64,000 nt of DNA from Chlorobiaceae bacterium (GTDB taxonomy: Bacteria; Bacteroidota; Chlorobiia; Chlorobiales; Chlorobiaceae). This document shows, piece after piece, positions 1-9,968 of this stretch (positions within the stretch are counted from its first letter, which is position 1; the number at the start of each line of letters is the position of its first letter). Both the position numbers and the translations under genes were made by a program. Location: positions 1 to 64,000 of the forward strand of contig JABDHL010000057.1 in assembly GCA_012972825.1 (NCBI GenBank). The letters are read 5' to 3'. The notes under the pieces are model-generated. The model had not been told where the DNA came from and ran no database searches. It saw nothing but the letters and a program-made list of their open reading frames with translations.

Positions 1-58
1 TGTTAGGCACGCCGCCAGCGTTCGTCCTGAGCCAGGATCAAACTCTCCGTTGTAGAGT
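1..58 (-). rRNA. rrs: 16S ribosomal RNA, 5' end (partial)
   Basis: The reverse complement of the first bases reads AGAGTTTGATCCTGGCTCAG followed by GACGAACGCTGGCGGCGTG, the universal 5' end of bacterial 16S rRNA (the 27F primer region). Only about 58 nt of the gene lie in the window; the rest continues off the left edge. The exact mature 5' end is estimated, just upstream of the conserved motif. Transcription runs leftward, from the promoter/leader region that lies between this gene and pyrG. Confidence 0.97.
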
Positions 59-442
59 TTAATCTGTTTGATCCGGCTAAAAAATACTTTGAGTCGTTCG
101 ACCCAAAGAAATTGACTTTGGCGTATTCACTTAGCAACAAATTCAAAGAACTTGACCGTATGCGATCAAGGGAAACCAATGTACATCTTTTCCTGGCTTC
201 TGCAAAATCTTTTTTCTTTTTCTTTCAGCTGCAAACCCATCTTCATAGGCCTTCAGCCAAACCTCTGCATCTCGCTTTTCCCTTCATCTCATTACCGCCA
301 AATAACATGCCATCTTTCAGGCTTCCCCCACTGCCAACCTCTCTTTCGATCATTCTTCAGTGGGCTCCCAATGTATCACCTCCCCTCATCACTTCCAAAT
401 TCTTTCTTCCATAGATCTCTTTAAAAACTTAAAAAAGAGCTT
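59..442 (-). promoter_or_regulatory. rRNA operon leader and promoter region
   Basis: No protein gene is visible in these 384 bases between pyrG and 16S rRNA; the two short ORFs in it have no coding character. Reading the minus strand, a boxA-like TTCTTTGA lies at 143-150, a small inverted repeat (CTTGA/TCAAG) at 151-170, and a 6-bp hairpin (CCAAAG/CTTTGG) at 103-121 just before the 16S. This is the usual layout of an rRNA leader with antitermination signal and processing stems. The functional assignment is an inference from position and short motifs. Confidence 0.6.
178..205 (-). promoter_or_regulatory. possible rrn promoter
   Basis: On the minus strand TTGCAG (200-205) and TACATT (178-183) are separated by 16 bases, a fair match to a sigma-70 type -35/-10 pair. 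It sits upstream of the boxA-like element and about 120 bp before the 16S gene. Other matches in this A+T-rich leader cannot be excluded. Confidence 0.3.
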
Positions 443-2140
443 TTATTGTGCCGATTCATTCTCTGCTGGAAGAAAGGAGGTCATATCCACTGTAAAATCA
501 AGCTGATGAGTTCCTTTTGCGTGCTCCTTGGCTGCCGCCACAAAGCCATGAAACAGGGGATGCACTTTCTGTACCCTCGACTTAAGCTCCGGATGAAACT
601 GTACACCGACAAACCAGCGATGGCCTTTCAACTCAATAAGCTCAACCAGTTCTCCGTTTGGAGAAGTACCGGAAAAGATCATCCCGCCATCCTCAAAGTT
701 TTTTCGATAAACATTATTGAACTCGTAGCGATGGCGATGCCGTTCATTGATCAGAAACTTCTGATAAACATCATGTGCCTTTGATCCCTCCTTGATAATA
801 CAGGGGTAACTGCCGAGACGCATGGTGCCTCCTTTCTCCTTGACCTTTTTCTGATGCTCCATGAGGTCAATGACGGCAAAGCGAGTGCGCTTGTTAAACT
901 CTGTTGAGTTAGCGTCCTGCAAGGCGCATACGTTACGCGCGAATTCAATTGTAGCACACTGCATGCCAAGACAGATGCCAAAAAAGGGAATATTCCGTTC
1001 CCGTGCATGCTGGATGAACTTTATCTTCCCTTCAATGCCGCGATCTCCGAAACCGGGAGCAACAAGTATACCGCTGACCCCCTCAAGCTCCTTTGCAAAA
1101 CTGAATGTCTTCAGCTCGGCATCTTCCGCTCTGAGCAGCTTGACGTTAACCCTGACGTTGTTGCTTGCTCCGGCATGAATAAATGATTCAAGGATAGATT
1201 TGTACGCATCGGGGTATTCTGTGTACTTGCCACAGATGCCAATGGTGACCTCGCCGTCCTGAGGGAATTTAACCTTGTTGCAGAAGTCTCGCCAGTAATC
1301 AAGGCTGGGTTCTTTGTATCTTTTGAGCCCAAGCTTTTTCAGCACGCGCAGGTCCAGCTTTTCCTTAAGAAGCATCAGCGGTACTTCGTAAATGGTATCG
1401 CAGTCGTTAAGACCGATAACGTCATGTTCGTTAACGTTGCAGAAATGACCGACCTTGTTCTTGATGTCGCGTGATAAGGCTTTTTCGCTGCGGCATACAA
1501 GAATATCGGGTTGTATACCTACTCCCAGGAGCATTTTAACGCTATGCTGGGTCGGCTTTGTTTTCAGTTCACTTGCAGCCTTTATATAGGGGACAAAAGT
1601 AAGATGGATGTTCAGCAGGTTGCGGTCGCCCATTTCAAGCTTCATCTGCCTCATGGCTTCAAGAAAGGGAAGTGATTCAATATCACCGATGGTACCGCCG
1701 ATCTCGGTGATAAGTACATCAAGGTTGCTGTTTTTGGCCTGTTCAGCCATTCGATCCTTGATTTCATCGATCACATGAGGCACAACCTGAACAGTGGCGC
1801 CAAGGTATTCTCCGCGACGCTCTTTGTCGATAACCGATTTATAGACACGACCCATTGTCAGATTGGAGGCCTGTGTTGTCGACTCGTCAAGAAAACGCTC
1901 GTAGTGACCAAGATCAAGATCAGTTTCAGCGCCATCATCGGTAACATAGACCTCTCCATGCTGGTAGGGAGACATGGTGCCGGGATCAACATTGATATAG
2001 GGATCATATTTCTGTATGGCCACCCTCAATCCACGCGACTTGAGGAGCATTCCGAGAGAGGCCGACAGAATTCCCTTGCCGAGCGAGGAAATCACCCCGC
2101 CGGTCACAAAAATATGCTTCACATTTTTCGGTCGAGCCAT
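443..2140 (-). CDS. pyrG: CTP synthase
   Basis: Makes CTP from UTP, ATP and glutamine in the cytoplasm, the last step of pyrimidine nucleotide synthesis. The 565-residue protein has the N-terminal amidoligase domain ([10 protein letters not shown] near residue 15, the [11 protein letters not shown] signature near 145) and the C-terminal class I glutaminase domain with the nucleophile elbow GICLGMQ (Cys near 390) and the GVQFHPE motif carrying the catalytic His and Glu. It is slightly longer than the usual 535-550 residues because of a short C-terminal tail. ATG start at 2138-2140. It is transcribed toward the rRNA operon and stops just before the rrn leader. Confidence 0.97.
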   Translation of the reverse strand: MARPKNVKHIFVTGGVISSLGKGILSASLGMLLKSRGLRVAIQKYDPYINVDPGTMSPYQHGEVYVTDDGAETDLDLGHYERFLDESTTQASNLTMGRVYKSVIDKERRGEYLGATVQVVPHVIDEIKDRMAEQAKNSNLDVLITEIGGTIGDIESLPFLEAMRQMKLEMGDRNLLNIHLTFVPYIKAASELKTKPTQHSVKMLLGVGIQPDILVCRSEKALSRDIKNKVGHFCNVNEHDVIGLNDCDTIYEVPLMLLKEKLDLRVLKKLGLKRYKEPSLDYWRDFCNKVKFPQDGEVTIGICGKYTEYPDAYKSILESFIHAGASNNVRVNVKLLRAEDAELKTFSFAKELEGVSGILVAPGFGDRGIEGKIKFIQHARERNIPFFGICLGMQCATIEFARNVCALQDANSTEFNKRTRFAVIDLMEHQKKVKEKGGTMRLGSYPCIIKEGSKAHDVYQKFLINERHRHRYEFNNVYRKNFEDGGMIFSGTSPNGELVELIELKGHRWFVGVQFHPELKSRVQKVHPLFHGFVAAAKEHAKGTHQLDFTVDMTSFLPAENESAQ

Positions 2141-2176
2141 GACAGCGTAAGTCGTTGATTAATTGGTAAAATTTGG

Positions 2177-2401
2177 TTATTGCAGCGTTTTATGGGTGCC
2201 ATCGCAGAAAGGAAGGTTGGTCGAGCTGCGACAACTGCATATGGCAACGGTTTTTTCCTCATCAATTTCCACCTTATCAGGGTGAAGACCGCTGCCTTTA
2301 TGAGCCCCATCGCAATAGGGCAGATTCTGCGACCTGCCGCAGGCACAGTAATATTTTGTTCCCGGCTGTTCCGTTATGATGTATGGCTTTTTCTGTTCCA
2401 T
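2177..2401 (-). CDS. dual CDGSH iron-sulfur domain protein
   Basis: A 74-residue protein with two CDGSH-type [2Fe-2S] motifs. The first has C19-x-C21, C30 and H34; the second C55-x-C57, C66 and H70, so both 3Cys-1His ligand sets are complete. The protein has no membrane segment, so a soluble cytoplasmic electron-transfer or redox-sensing role is likely, as for the tandem-motif (class 3) members of the family; the true partner is unknown. A longer reading to 2452 would overlap gyrA; the ATG at 2401 has a GGAG 5-8 bases upstream and leaves 34 bp to gyrA, so it is preferred. It lies between gyrA and pyrG on the same strand. Confidence 0.85.
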   Translation of the reverse strand: MEQKKPYIITEQPGTKYYCACGRSQNLPYCDGAHKGSGLHPDKVEIDEEKTVAICSCRSSTNLPFCDGTHKTLQ

Positions 2402-2435
2402 TGGTTCTCCATGAGATGATGAAAAAAAAACTTTC

Positions 2436-4922
2436 TCAGACAAAAAGATCAATCTGACCGTCCGGATCCTCTATAGGAAAATCGGTATCAACATCCTCAT
2501 CGCTTTTCGGAACTCTCGCAAGAGCCGAAATGAGATCACCGGCCATCAGTCTGACAAGACGAACCCCTGAAGTGTTTCTTCCTGTCAATCGAATGTCAGA
2601 GACGTGCTGACGATTCACAATACCGTGTGTAGTAATGATGATAAGATCATCGTCGTCATTAACATCAAGCAGGCCGATAAGTGCACCGATTTTTTCATGA
2701 GCCTTGAGTGTAATAACCCCGCGTGCACCGCGTCGCGTCAGGCGATAGTCCTCCACGCGACTACGCTTGCCGAATCCGTTGTCAGTGACCGCAAGCAACG
2801 CAGTGTCAAAGCGCTTTGTGGTTACCATGGAAATACATTTTTCGCCCTTGTCGAGAGTGATTCCCTTGACGCCCATGGCTGTGCGGCCCATAGCACGAAT
2901 TTCAGCCTCGGGAAAACGTACAACAAAACCTGAGCTTTTGGCAAGAATAATCTGATGTTCACCATCGGTCAGACGGGCATCGAGAAGTTCATCGTGTTCT
3001 TCGATAGTAATGGCCGCAATACCATTTTTTCTCGGATGGGAAAATTCTTCAAGTGAAGTTTTTTTCACGATACCATTGGTCGTGGCCATAACGATAAAGC
3101 CCGGGTCATCAAAATTCCTGATGTTGATGTAGGCCCTGATCTTTTCGCCAGGCTGGAGCTCCATGATATTGGCCAAAGCCCTTCCCCTTGCAGCACGTCC
3201 TGCCTCAGGAATTTCGTAAACTTTCAACCAATGGCAACGCCCTCTGTTGGTGAAGAAAAGAATATGGTTGTGCGTTGAGGCAATAAACATATGCTCGATA
3301 AAATCATCATGCTTGGCCTGCGCACCGGTTACACCTTTGCCGCCTCTTGCCTGGCGGCGGTATCCTGAAACCGGGAAGCGTTTGATAAAGCCATCGTGGG
3401 TGATGGTAATAACCACATCTTCCTGGGCGATCATGTCCTCAATGGAAAAATCCCCTTCCTGGGGCACAATTTCGGTACGGCGGGCGTCTCCGTAGACCTC
3501 TTTGACTCTCAGGAGTTCCTCCCTGATAATCTGCATCTGCTTCTCAGGACTGCCAAGAATAAAACGGAGCTCTTCAATAAGGGCAAGAACCTCTGTGTAC
3601 TCTATATCGATCTTTTTACGCTCCATGCCGGTCAGACGCTGCAGGCGCATCTCTAAAATAGCTTTTGCCTGTATTTCTGACAGTCCGAATCGCTCAATGA
3701 GCCTCTCCTGAGCTGTTGAAGCATCGGGAGATTCCCTGATGGTGGAGATCACCTCGTCAAGATTGTCGAGACAGATCTTCAGTCCTTCAAGAATATGTGC
3801 TCTCTTTTCTGCTGCAGTGAGGTCAAATTGCGTACGGCGCAGGATTATCTCGTTGCGATGCTTAAGGTAATACTCCATCATCTGCTTGAGATTGAGCACC
3901 CTCGGCACACCATCAACCAAGGCCAGCATAATAACCCCGAAAGTATCCTGCATCGGGGTATGCTTGTAGAGATTGTTAAGCACTACCTTTGCAACTGCAT
4001 CGCGCTTCAGTTCAATCACCAGTCGCATACCATCACGATCGGATTCATCGCGTATATCGGCAATACCTTCAAGTTTTTTATCGTGAACCAGTTCCACAAT
4101 TTTCTCGATCAACCGCACCTTGTTGACCTGGTAGGGAAGTTCAGTGACTATAATGGATTCCCTGCCGTTTTTCTGAGTAACCTCCACAATGGCTCTGGCT
4201 CGGATCACAACTTTACCGCGTCCTGTCGTATAGGCTGAACGAACACCTTCATAACCATATATAATACCACCGGTAGGGAAATCAGGGGCAACAACGTATT
4301 TCATGAGATCGCTGACCTCCAGTTCCGGATTAGCGATCAGGGCTATCATGCCATCAACAACCTCTCTGAGGTTCTGGGGAGAAATATTGGTGGCCATTCC
4401 GACCGCTATCCCTGACGATCCGTTTACCAGCAGGTTGGGAATCGCAGATGGAAGAACCGTCGGCTCTTCAAGAGAATCATCAAAGTTCAGAGAAAAATCC
4501 ACAGTTCCTTTTTCGAGATCCTTAAGCATTTCGCCGGCAATGCTTTTCATGCGAACTTCAGTATATCGCATTGCAGCAGGTGAATCGCCGTCAACTGAGC
4601 CAAAGTTACCCTGACCATCAATCAATGGATAGCGCAGCGAAAAGTCCTGCACCAGACGAACAAGACTGTCGTAAACAGCAGTGTCACCATGGGGATGAAA
4701 CTTTCCAAGAACTTCACCAACGACGCGTGCAGACTTTTTATGCGGTTTGCCTGCCTGCAGACCAAGCTCGTGCATACCGAAAAGTACCCGTCGATGAACG
4801 GGTTTCAGACCGTCCCGGACATCGGGCAGCGCACGGCTGACAATGACCGACATTGAATAATCGAGATAAGAACCCCGCATTTCTTCTTCAATACTGATCG
4901 GGACAATTCTTTCACGCTGCAT
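2436..4922 (-). CDS. gyrA: DNA gyrase subunit A
   Basis: The DNA breakage-reunion subunit of DNA gyrase, which introduces negative supercoils with GyrB. The 828-residue protein opens with the conserved [20 protein letters not shown] segment, has the active-site tyrosine at Y120 (AMRYTE) and the six-bladed C-terminal DNA-wrapping domain including the GyrA-box type sequence [10 protein letters not shown] near residue 530. In the quinolone-resistance-determining stretch [10 protein letters not shown], Thr (T81) occupies the place of E. coli Ser83, and the acidic Asp is kept. ATG start at 4920-4922. The gyrB gene is not in the window. Confidence 0.97.
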   Translation of the reverse strand: MQRERIVPISIEEEMRGSYLDYSMSVIVSRALPDVRDGLKPVHRRVLFGMHELGLQAGKPHKKSARVVGEVLGKFHPHGDTAVYDSLVRLVQDFSLRYPLIDGQGNFGSVDGDSPAAMRYTEVRMKSIAGEMLKDLEKGTVDFSLNFDDSLEEPTVLPSAIPNLLVNGSSGIAVGMATNISPQNLREVVDGMIALIANPELEVSDLMKYVVAPDFPTGGIIYGYEGVRSAYTTGRGKVVIRARAIVEVTQKNGRESIIVTELPYQVNKVRLIEKIVELVHDKKLEGIADIRDESDRDGMRLVIELKRDAVAKVVLNNLYKHTPMQDTFGVIMLALVDGVPRVLNLKQMMEYYLKHRNEIILRRTQFDLTAAEKRAHILEGLKICLDNLDEVISTIRESPDASTAQERLIERFGLSEIQAKAILEMRLQRLTGMERKKIDIEYTEVLALIEELRFILGSPEKQMQIIREELLRVKEVYGDARRTEIVPQEGDFSIEDMIAQEDVVITITHDGFIKRFPVSGYRRQARGGKGVTGAQAKHDDFIEHMFIASTHNHILFFTNRGRCHWLKVYEIPEAGRAARGRALANIMELQPGEKIRAYINIRNFDDPGFIVMATTNGIVKKTSLEEFSHPRKNGIAAITIEEHDELLDARLTDGEHQIILAKSSGFVVRFPEAEIRAMGRTAMGVKGITLDKGEKCISMVTTKRFDTALLAVTDNGFGKRSRVEDYRLTRRGARGVITLKAHEKIGALIGLLDVNDDDDLIIITTHGIVNRQHVSDIRLTGRNTSGVRLVRLMAGDLISALARVPKSDEDVDTDFPIEDPDGQIDLFV

Positions 4923-4969
4923 AGGTAAATCCTGGGTGATAATTGATATAAATAACTCAATGGGGTAAT

Positions 4970-5004
4970 GTATAAAAATCCGTCGAAAATCTTACCGACG
5001 GATT
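4970..5004 (-). terminator. intrinsic terminator downstream of rsfS
   Basis: A perfect 9-bp stem (4977-4985 with 4996-5004, sequence AATCCGTCG/CGACGGATT) encloses a 10-base loop. Read on the minus strand the hairpin is followed directly by TTTTATAC. It lies between the stop of rsfS and the start of gyrA, so it would separate these two units. Confidence 0.75.
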
Positions 5005-5047
5005 ATGTATTGAACAGAGGAAAAAGTGCAGATCGTGACTCAGAATA

Positions 5048-5443
5048 TCAACTTATCGGAATGACCGGGGCGTCGGACCACAGTGATTCAAGATCATAAA
5101 AACGACGTTCGTCAGGCATAAAAATATGCACAACAACATCAATATAATCTAGCAGAATCCAGTGCATGGAATCCATACCTTCGATATGCATTGGACGTTC
5201 CCCATCCTCCTTAAGTTCATCAATGACATGCTCTGCCGCCGCCTTTGCCTTACGTTCGGAATCAGCAGAAGCAATCACAAAAAAATCCGTGACTGATGTC
5301 AGGCCCCTGAGGTCCAGGATTTTAATCTCTTCACACTTTTTTTCAAGCGCAAGTTCTGCACTTCTCTTCGCCAGCAATTCACTGATTTCCACTTCCTTTC
5401 CATGGTTCGCTGTATAGGTATCTTCTTTTTTCAGATTGCTCAT
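5048..5443 (-). CDS. rsfS: ribosome silencing factor RsfS (Iojap family)
   Basis: Binds ribosomal protein uL14 on the 50S subunit and blocks joining of the subunits when translation must be reduced. The 131-residue protein has the family core: the [15 protein letters not shown] segment in the first half and [10 protein letters not shown] followed by RRFYDLE at the end. An N-terminal stretch of about 20 charged residues precedes the domain. ATG at 5441-5443 has GGAGG only 3 bases upstream, an unusually short spacing. An intrinsic terminator follows the gene. Confidence 0.93.
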   Translation of the reverse strand: MSNLKKEDTYTANHGKEVEISELLAKRSAELALEKKCEEIKILDLRGLTSVTDFFVIASADSERKAKAAAEHVIDELKEDGERPMHIEGMDSMHWILLDYIDVVVHIFMPDERRFYDLESLWSDAPVIPIS

Positions 5444-5535
5444 AAACCTCCGTTCTTCATAGTTTGACTATACTTTATAATAACTTTTACCGCAACAACC
5501 CAACATAATAGCCTCCTCAAGGATACCAGATAACA

Positions 5536-5844
5536 TCAGGCGGCACTTTTCAGCTCATTCCATACCGCTTCAATGATAACCTCTGCGGCACCGTCCGGGT
5601 TATCACCATAAAATATGTTGTAGGTCTCACCATACTGAGTAAGAGCACAGGCTTTCATCAAGGCATCATTGCCGTCAACCAGTCCGAATTTATTGCGGAT
5701 ATAGACGCCCAAGCCAAAATTGAACTTCGCCAGTTCATCCTTTTTAGTCACCAGAAAAGTTCGCTTGTCTTCTTCGCTCATCTGAGCGATGATGCGTTCT
5801 GTCGCATTTTTTATCGTTTTTGGCCAATGTGATTTTTTAGGCAT
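5536..5844 (-). CDS. small conserved protein, DUF6794-like
   Basis: A 102-residue, probably cytoplasmic protein with no signal peptide or membrane segment. The core 'FNFGLGVYIRNKFGL' followed by a short acidic region resembles the small DUF6794 family, in which an F-x-FG-x-x-IRN-x-FGL motif is typical; this assignment is from memory of the motif and is tentative. The rest is helical and charged. No function is known. It lies alone between rsfS and tsaB with more than 90 bp on each side. Confidence 0.65.
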   Translation of the reverse strand: MPKKSHWPKTIKNATERIIAQMSEEDKRTFLVTKKDELAKFNFGLGVYIRNKFGLVDGNDALMKACALTQYGETYNIFYGDNPDGAAEVIIEAVWNELKSAA

Positions 5845-6016
5845 ATCTGTGAACAGAGTTTATTGTCAATGTTTTAGTCTCGTACCAATTGCACGGTTCT
5901 GTGCCTGAATGTGGAGAAGACATGAACTGCAATATAGGATATTTCGGACGTAATTTTATGGATTTTTAAATCGATACGCCGACTGCTTTTAAGGGGAAAA
6001 AGAGGAGCATCATGAC

Positions 6017-6685
6017 TCACCCTTTCCCGACATGAGGATTAAACATTTGACGATAATCGGGAACTACACTCTCAAGCCCTGCAGCATCCACCCCCTCATA
6101 AAGCCTTTCAGCTGCCTGAAAAAGGGAGCGGGCTGAAAAAAAAACTGCCGTTGCATACATGACACCGAGACCGGCAAGCAAAGGGAGAAGTTCATCGAGC
6201 TGACGACCAACAACAATACTTCCTGTCTTTGCCGCTGCAGCAGCAACATCTGCGGCTGACCCTCTCTGAATTTCATCATGCCAGACTCCTGACGAGAGCT
6301 TTTCCGGACTATAGCGGGCAAAATAATATTCCCCTTTTCGAGCCTGAATAACGCTCATGACCGTGCATGCTCCAGCCGGGAATGATGCTGCCAATGCCGG
6401 CATTGTGGGAACTGGAATCAGGGGGATTCCAAGACCATAAGCAATACCTTTGGCAACAGACATGCCAATACGTAATGAAGTAAAAGAGCCGGGGCCGGAT
6501 GAAATCGCAACAAAGTCCAACCCATGCTTATCGAGACTGCTTTGCACCATAGCTTCCTCAATAAGCGGTACAAGCGCTTCAGCAGCCTTCCGCCAATCAG
6601 CACTCTTAACCTCGGCAACAGCGCCATTCTTCTTGACGGCAACACTCAGTGCAGCATGAGTGCACTCTATAGCGAGAATATTCAT
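6017..6685 (-). CDS. tsaB: tRNA threonylcarbamoyladenosine biosynthesis protein TsaB
   Basis: Partner of TsaD in making the t6A modification at position 37 of ANN-decoding tRNAs. The 222-residue protein has the ASKHA-fold start MNILAIECT, and the conserved SSGPGSFTSLRIG loop near residues 62-75 followed by AKGIAYGL. Like other TsaB proteins it lacks the metal-binding histidines of TsaD and acts as a scaffold. The start codon overlaps the stop of tsaE by four bases (ATGA, 6682-6685), so the two subunits are translationally coupled. TsaC and TsaD are not in the window. Confidence 0.93.
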   Translation of the reverse strand: MNILAIECTHAALSVAVKKNGAVAEVKSADWRKAAEALVPLIEEAMVQSSLDKHGLDFVAISSGPGSFTSLRIGMSVAKGIAYGLGIPLIPVPTMPALAASFPAGACTVMSVIQARKGEYYFARYSPEKLSSGVWHDEIQRGSAADVAAAAAKTGSIVVGRQLDELLPLLAGLGVMYATAVFFSARSLFQAAERLYEGVDAAGLESVVPDYRQMFNPHVGKG

Positions 6686-7122
6686 ATCATGAAATGATTC
6701 ATAACAATTCTGCGACGGTCATCGCCTGCATATTCAAGAAAAACCGTTGCAGTATAAAGTGCAGCATATTCCGGAAAACGGTCGCCCCACTCCACAAAGG
6801 AAAGATATCCGCTGGTCAGATATTCATCGAAGCCTAGAGCATCAAGCTCCTGATGAGACTGAATTCTGTAAAGATCGAAATGATGCAGTGTGACCTGTTC
6901 GCCCCCCAGGGATCCCTGATATATATTAAATATGGGAAACGTCGGGCTCGATAGCTGGTCGTCACAGTTGAATAACTCAGTAATTCCCCTCATGAACACG
7001 GTTTTACCTGCACCAAGCTGACCGGCAAGAGAGACAATTTCTCCGCGTTGCAACCCCGATGCAAACTGCCGTCCAAACCGACGGGTCTCTTCAGCAGAGG
7101 AAGAGAAGAACTCTTCAGTCAT
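6682..7122 (-). CDS. tsaE: tRNA threonylcarbamoyladenosine biosynthesis ATPase TsaE
   Basis: The ATPase of the bacterial TsaBDE complex for t6A synthesis. The 146-residue protein carries the Walker A motif GQLGAGKT at 34-41, the SSPTF segment characteristic of TsaE, and the HHFDLYR motif followed by an EWGDRFPEY stretch. Length is normal (about 150). It lies between a DUF1015 gene (6 bp upstream) and tsaB (4-bp overlap), in one minus-strand operon. Confidence 0.94.
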   Translation of the reverse strand: MTEEFFSSSAEETRRFGRQFASGLQRGEIVSLAGQLGAGKTVFMRGITELFNCDDQLSSPTFPIFNIYQGSLGGEQVTLHHFDLYRIQSHQELDALGFDEYLTSGYLSFVEWGDRFPEYAALYTATVFLEYAGDDRRRIVMNHFMI

Positions 7123-7128
7123 AGTGGT

Positions 7129-8415
7129 TCATTCGAGCGTATTGAACAGAAGACCTGTCATAATTTTCGGGTAAAAAAAAGTAGATTTCTGCGGCATGAC
7201 TTCACCCGTTTCCGAAACGGAAAGCACCTGATCAACTGTTGTCGGTTTGACGACAAATCCGACCTGCACCTTTCCTGATGCAACAGATTCGAAAACCTCC
7301 CTGTCATCCTTTACATAAAGCAGATTTGTCTGTTTTGCCATGGCTTCTGGAGAAATGCCAAGCAACCTTCCAAGCACAAGATCATGCAAAAGTACCAAAC
7401 CGAGACGTTTGAGAGCTTCGGGCCGTGCAGTATCAAGAAACGGTTCCTGATGAGCTTTAAGAGATATTCCAAAAACATTGCCGGAGGTAACCACACCATA
7501 GGCATAGTTTGACGGCTCACCTTCGAGAAATGCTTTCAGGGCGGCTCTGTCATGCAGTTCGGTAACGGTAAAATATTCTTGAAGACGTACCTTTAAACCG
7601 GCTGCATCAAAACCCTCAAGACTGTGCACAAGACGGTGAATCGGAAAAATAATCAGTCCTTCATCGTAAATATTCGCCAGATAGACAAGGATAAAATTAT
7701 ATGGTTCCTGACCAGTATGTAAGGGATTCGCTGCTGCGCATTCGTTGCGATAGTTCACTCCGGTCTCGTAACGGTGGTGGCCGTCAGCGATATAAACCGT
7801 GCGTTCCAAGAGCGAGTGCTGAAGCTGCTCGAGAAGCGCCGCATCGGTGATCCGCCACATCTCATTTTTCACACCATGAAACGAGGCAGCAACAATTGGC
7901 TCATGGGTTTCGGCAAACGCTCTCAACAGGTGATCAGCCGTTTTACCCTCATCGGCATAGAGGCCGAAAATGCTGCTGATATTGGTTTTTGTTTTTCTGA
8001 ACAGGTTTAACCGGTCAGCCTTTGGACCCGAAAGAGTCTTTTCATGAGGAATTACCTTTTTTTCCGCGAACTCATGAAGCCTCATGGCACAGAAAAAACC
8101 GATCCGTGTATGGGAGTTTCCTTCAGAATCCTGGAATGTCTGAAAATATGGATAGAAGGCCGGAACAGCGTCGATCTTAAGTTCACCATCACGCAGCCAC
8201 TCGGCAAGGCGCAATGCCGCAGAGGCATAGGGATCAGACTCCAGGGGGAGTTCAAGGCGTATTGCGTTAAACGGAGAGCTCGCATAGAGCTTCTGCTGCA
8301 GGTCTTCTGATATAACATCATAAGGCGGACAAATAAGCTCGGAGGCGTTCAACAGTAATTCGGAGCTATAAAGAATTCCCTTAAAGGGCACGATTTCCGG
8401 CATAGGAGCAGACAT
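7129..8415 (-). CDS. DUF1015 family protein
   Basis: A 428-residue protein of the conserved DUF1015 family. Visible hallmarks are the ICPPYDVIS segment near residue 30, NAIRLELP, the IPHEKT motif, and YIADGHHRYET near residue 210, which is the family signature. No enzymatic activity is established for this family; members often lie next to amino-acid or nucleotide genes. No signal peptide or membrane segment is seen. It begins at an ATG 15 bp after scpA and ends 6 bp before tsaE, so it is probably co-transcribed with scpA, tsaE and tsaB. Confidence 0.9.
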   Translation of the reverse strand: MSAPMPEIVPFKGILYSSELLLNASELICPPYDVISEDLQQKLYASSPFNAIRLELPLESDPYASAALRLAEWLRDGELKIDAVPAFYPYFQTFQDSEGNSHTRIGFFCAMRLHEFAEKKVIPHEKTLSGPKADRLNLFRKTKTNISSIFGLYADEGKTADHLLRAFAETHEPIVAASFHGVKNEMWRITDAALLEQLQHSLLERTVYIADGHHRYETGVNYRNECAAANPLHTGQEPYNFILVYLANIYDEGLIIFPIHRLVHSLEGFDAAGLKVRLQEYFTVTELHDRAALKAFLEGEPSNYAYGVVTSGNVFGISLKAHQEPFLDTARPEALKRLGLVLLHDLVLGRLLGISPEAMAKQTNLLYVKDDREVFESVASGKVQVGFVVKPTTVDQVLSVSETGEVMPQKSTFFYPKIMTGLLFNTLE

Positions 8416-8430
8416 TTAGAAGGTTATGAT

Positions 8431-9174
8431 CTATGGCTCAACACAATTGCTCAACACAGTTCTCATGGTAATCCAGAAATCGTCATGACCATCTTTCACC
8501 AGCACAATAATTTTCCTGTTTTTACACAATTCAAGAACCGCAAGAAAGGTAACGACAAGAATGAGGCGTTCTGTAACACCCTCAAGCACCGAAAGAAAAG
8601 TAAGCTGCCCCTGATCCCTGAGTCGCGACAGAATCAGCATGGTCTGCTCTTCAACCGTTACCGGGGCATCCATGACATTCCGAGTCATGGGTCGGGGCAT
8701 GCTTTCAAGAACGGATTTATAAGCGTGCATGAGATGGTAGAGCGTTGGGCGATTGACCGGCTCATCAAGTTCGTCGATAATCTCAGGTTCGAATTCCTCA
8801 AAAAAACCTCGGCAAAAAAGGTTTTCCCGAACTTCAGCAAGCTTGCTCAATGCCACTGAGGCCTCCTTGATCCGTTTGTATTCCAACAGCCGCTGGACAA
8901 GCTCTGTTCGCGGATCAAACTCATCGCTATCTGCACCATCAATTGTTTCTCGGGGAAGCAGCATTTTTGCTTTGATGCTCATCAGCATGGATGCCATATA
9001 AATAAATTCTGCAGCGACCTCAAGATTCAGGTTTCTGACATCATGGATATATCCAATAAAATCAGCGGTAATTGTTGAGATCGGAATATTATAAATATCC
9101 AGCTCATCACGCCTGATAAAAAAAAGCAGCAAATCAAGCGGCCCTTCAAATTCCTCGAGGCTGATCCTGAACAT
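8431..9174 (-). CDS. scpA: segregation and condensation protein A
   Basis: The kleisin subunit of the bacterial SMC condensin complex; it bridges the SMC heads with ScpB. The protein starts with the signature FEGPLDLLLFFIRRDELDIY and continues through a helical N-domain (AAEFIYMASMLMSIKAKMLLP) and a C-terminal winged-helix region. I chose the ATG at 9172-9174 (247 residues, the usual family length); a TTG 126 bases upstream would add a cysteine- and aromatic-rich leader with no family resemblance. No clear Shine-Dalgarno is present at either start. scpB is not adjacent. Confidence 0.92.
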   Translation of the reverse strand: MFRISLEEFEGPLDLLLFFIRRDELDIYNIPISTITADFIGYIHDVRNLNLEVAAEFIYMASMLMSIKAKMLLPRETIDGADSDEFDPRTELVQRLLEYKRIKEASVALSKLAEVRENLFCRGFFEEFEPEIIDELDEPVNRPTLYHLMHAYKSVLESMPRPMTRNVMDAPVTVEEQTMLILSRLRDQGQLTFLSVLEGVTERLILVVTFLAVLELCKNRKIIVLVKDGHDDFWITMRTVLSNCVEP

Positions 9175-9366
9175 TAACGGGAGGGTATAGTGACGATATC
9201 TTATTAAAGTAAGATAGGAAAAGCAGAATAACTTGTGCAAATAAACAGAGTGAAAGCCTCTCTTCGTGCAACGACAAAAAAAAGTCACTGCTAATGTCAA
9301 AAACTATGGTAAAATGCGGGGCTGAATTCCTGTTTTATTCATTAGAGACCTTTGAGCAGGCTATCC

Positions 9367-9960
9367 ATGAGAAGGATTTTATGTTTTATCACCATCGCAG
9401 CAGCATTTTTGCTGGTTAACATAGGCGTAACCCTGGCTGAATCTGCAAACAGCTATTTCAACGAAGGATATGAAAAACACCTTCATGGTGATCTTTCAAA
9501 TGCCATAACATTATATTCCAGAGCCATTGACAACAACCCTTCGTTTGCAATGGCTTACCAGATGCGAGGCGTAGCAGAGCAGCAGCTGAAAAAATATCCC
9601 CAGGCCATCAACGACTACTCAATGGTCATAACATATGGAGAACCATATTTTAAGGCTGTGGGCTACTTTAACCGGGGGGTGGCCAAAAACATGAACGGTG
9701 ATTATGCTCAAGCCATTTCCGATTTTTCAATGGCAATTGAACTTGATAAAAAAATGGGAGCTGCGTTTTTTCACAGGGGAATAGCAAAAAGCAAAACCGG
9801 TGATTTACCCGGCCGCCTGGAGGACTTCCGCCAGGCTGCCAAACTTGGCGATATCAACGCCGAAACATGGCTGAACACCTACTTTCCTGAATGGAAGCAG
9901 ATGCCGCTCACTTCAGAACCTGCAGCTGCAAACCCCTCATCAATTGTAATACAAAAATAA
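9367..9960 (+). CDS. exported TPR-repeat protein
   Basis: A 197-residue protein with an N-terminal signal peptide (residues 1 to about 25: MRRILCFITIAAAFLLVNIG...TLAE) and then about three tetratricopeptide repeats, roughly residues 29-62, 63-98 and 99-132, followed by a partial repeat. The repeats show the usual GY/A...A pattern (for example YFNEGYEKHLHGDLSNAITL and YFNRGVAKNMNGDYAQAISD). It probably acts as a periplasmic protein-protein interaction scaffold; the partner is unknown. The ATG at 9367 is preferred over a TTG 15 bases upstream. It converges with the PII gene, with only 8 bp between stops. Confidence 0.85.
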   Translation: MRRILCFITIAAAFLLVNIGVTLAESANSYFNEGYEKHLHGDLSNAITLYSRAIDNNPSFAMAYQMRGVAEQQLKKYPQAINDYSMVITYGEPYFKAVGYFNRGVAKNMNGDYAQAISDFSMAIELDKKMGAAFFHRGIAKSKTGDLPGRLEDFRQAAKLGDINAETWLNTYFPEWKQMPLTSEPAAANPSSIVIQK

Positions 9961-9968
9961 AAAGTTTT

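Noticed and set aside
112-424. Two plus-strand ORFs of 90-100 codons in the rRNA leader
   Set aside because: Low-complexity Phe/Leu/Ser-rich translations of an AT-rich, pyrimidine-rich leader, overlapping each other in different frames; no ribosome binding site and no family features.
9175-9300. N-terminal extension of scpA from a TTG
   Set aside because: The extra 42 residues are Cys- and aromatic-rich without family resemblance; ScpA proteins begin near the FEGPLDLL motif, which follows the ATG at 9174.
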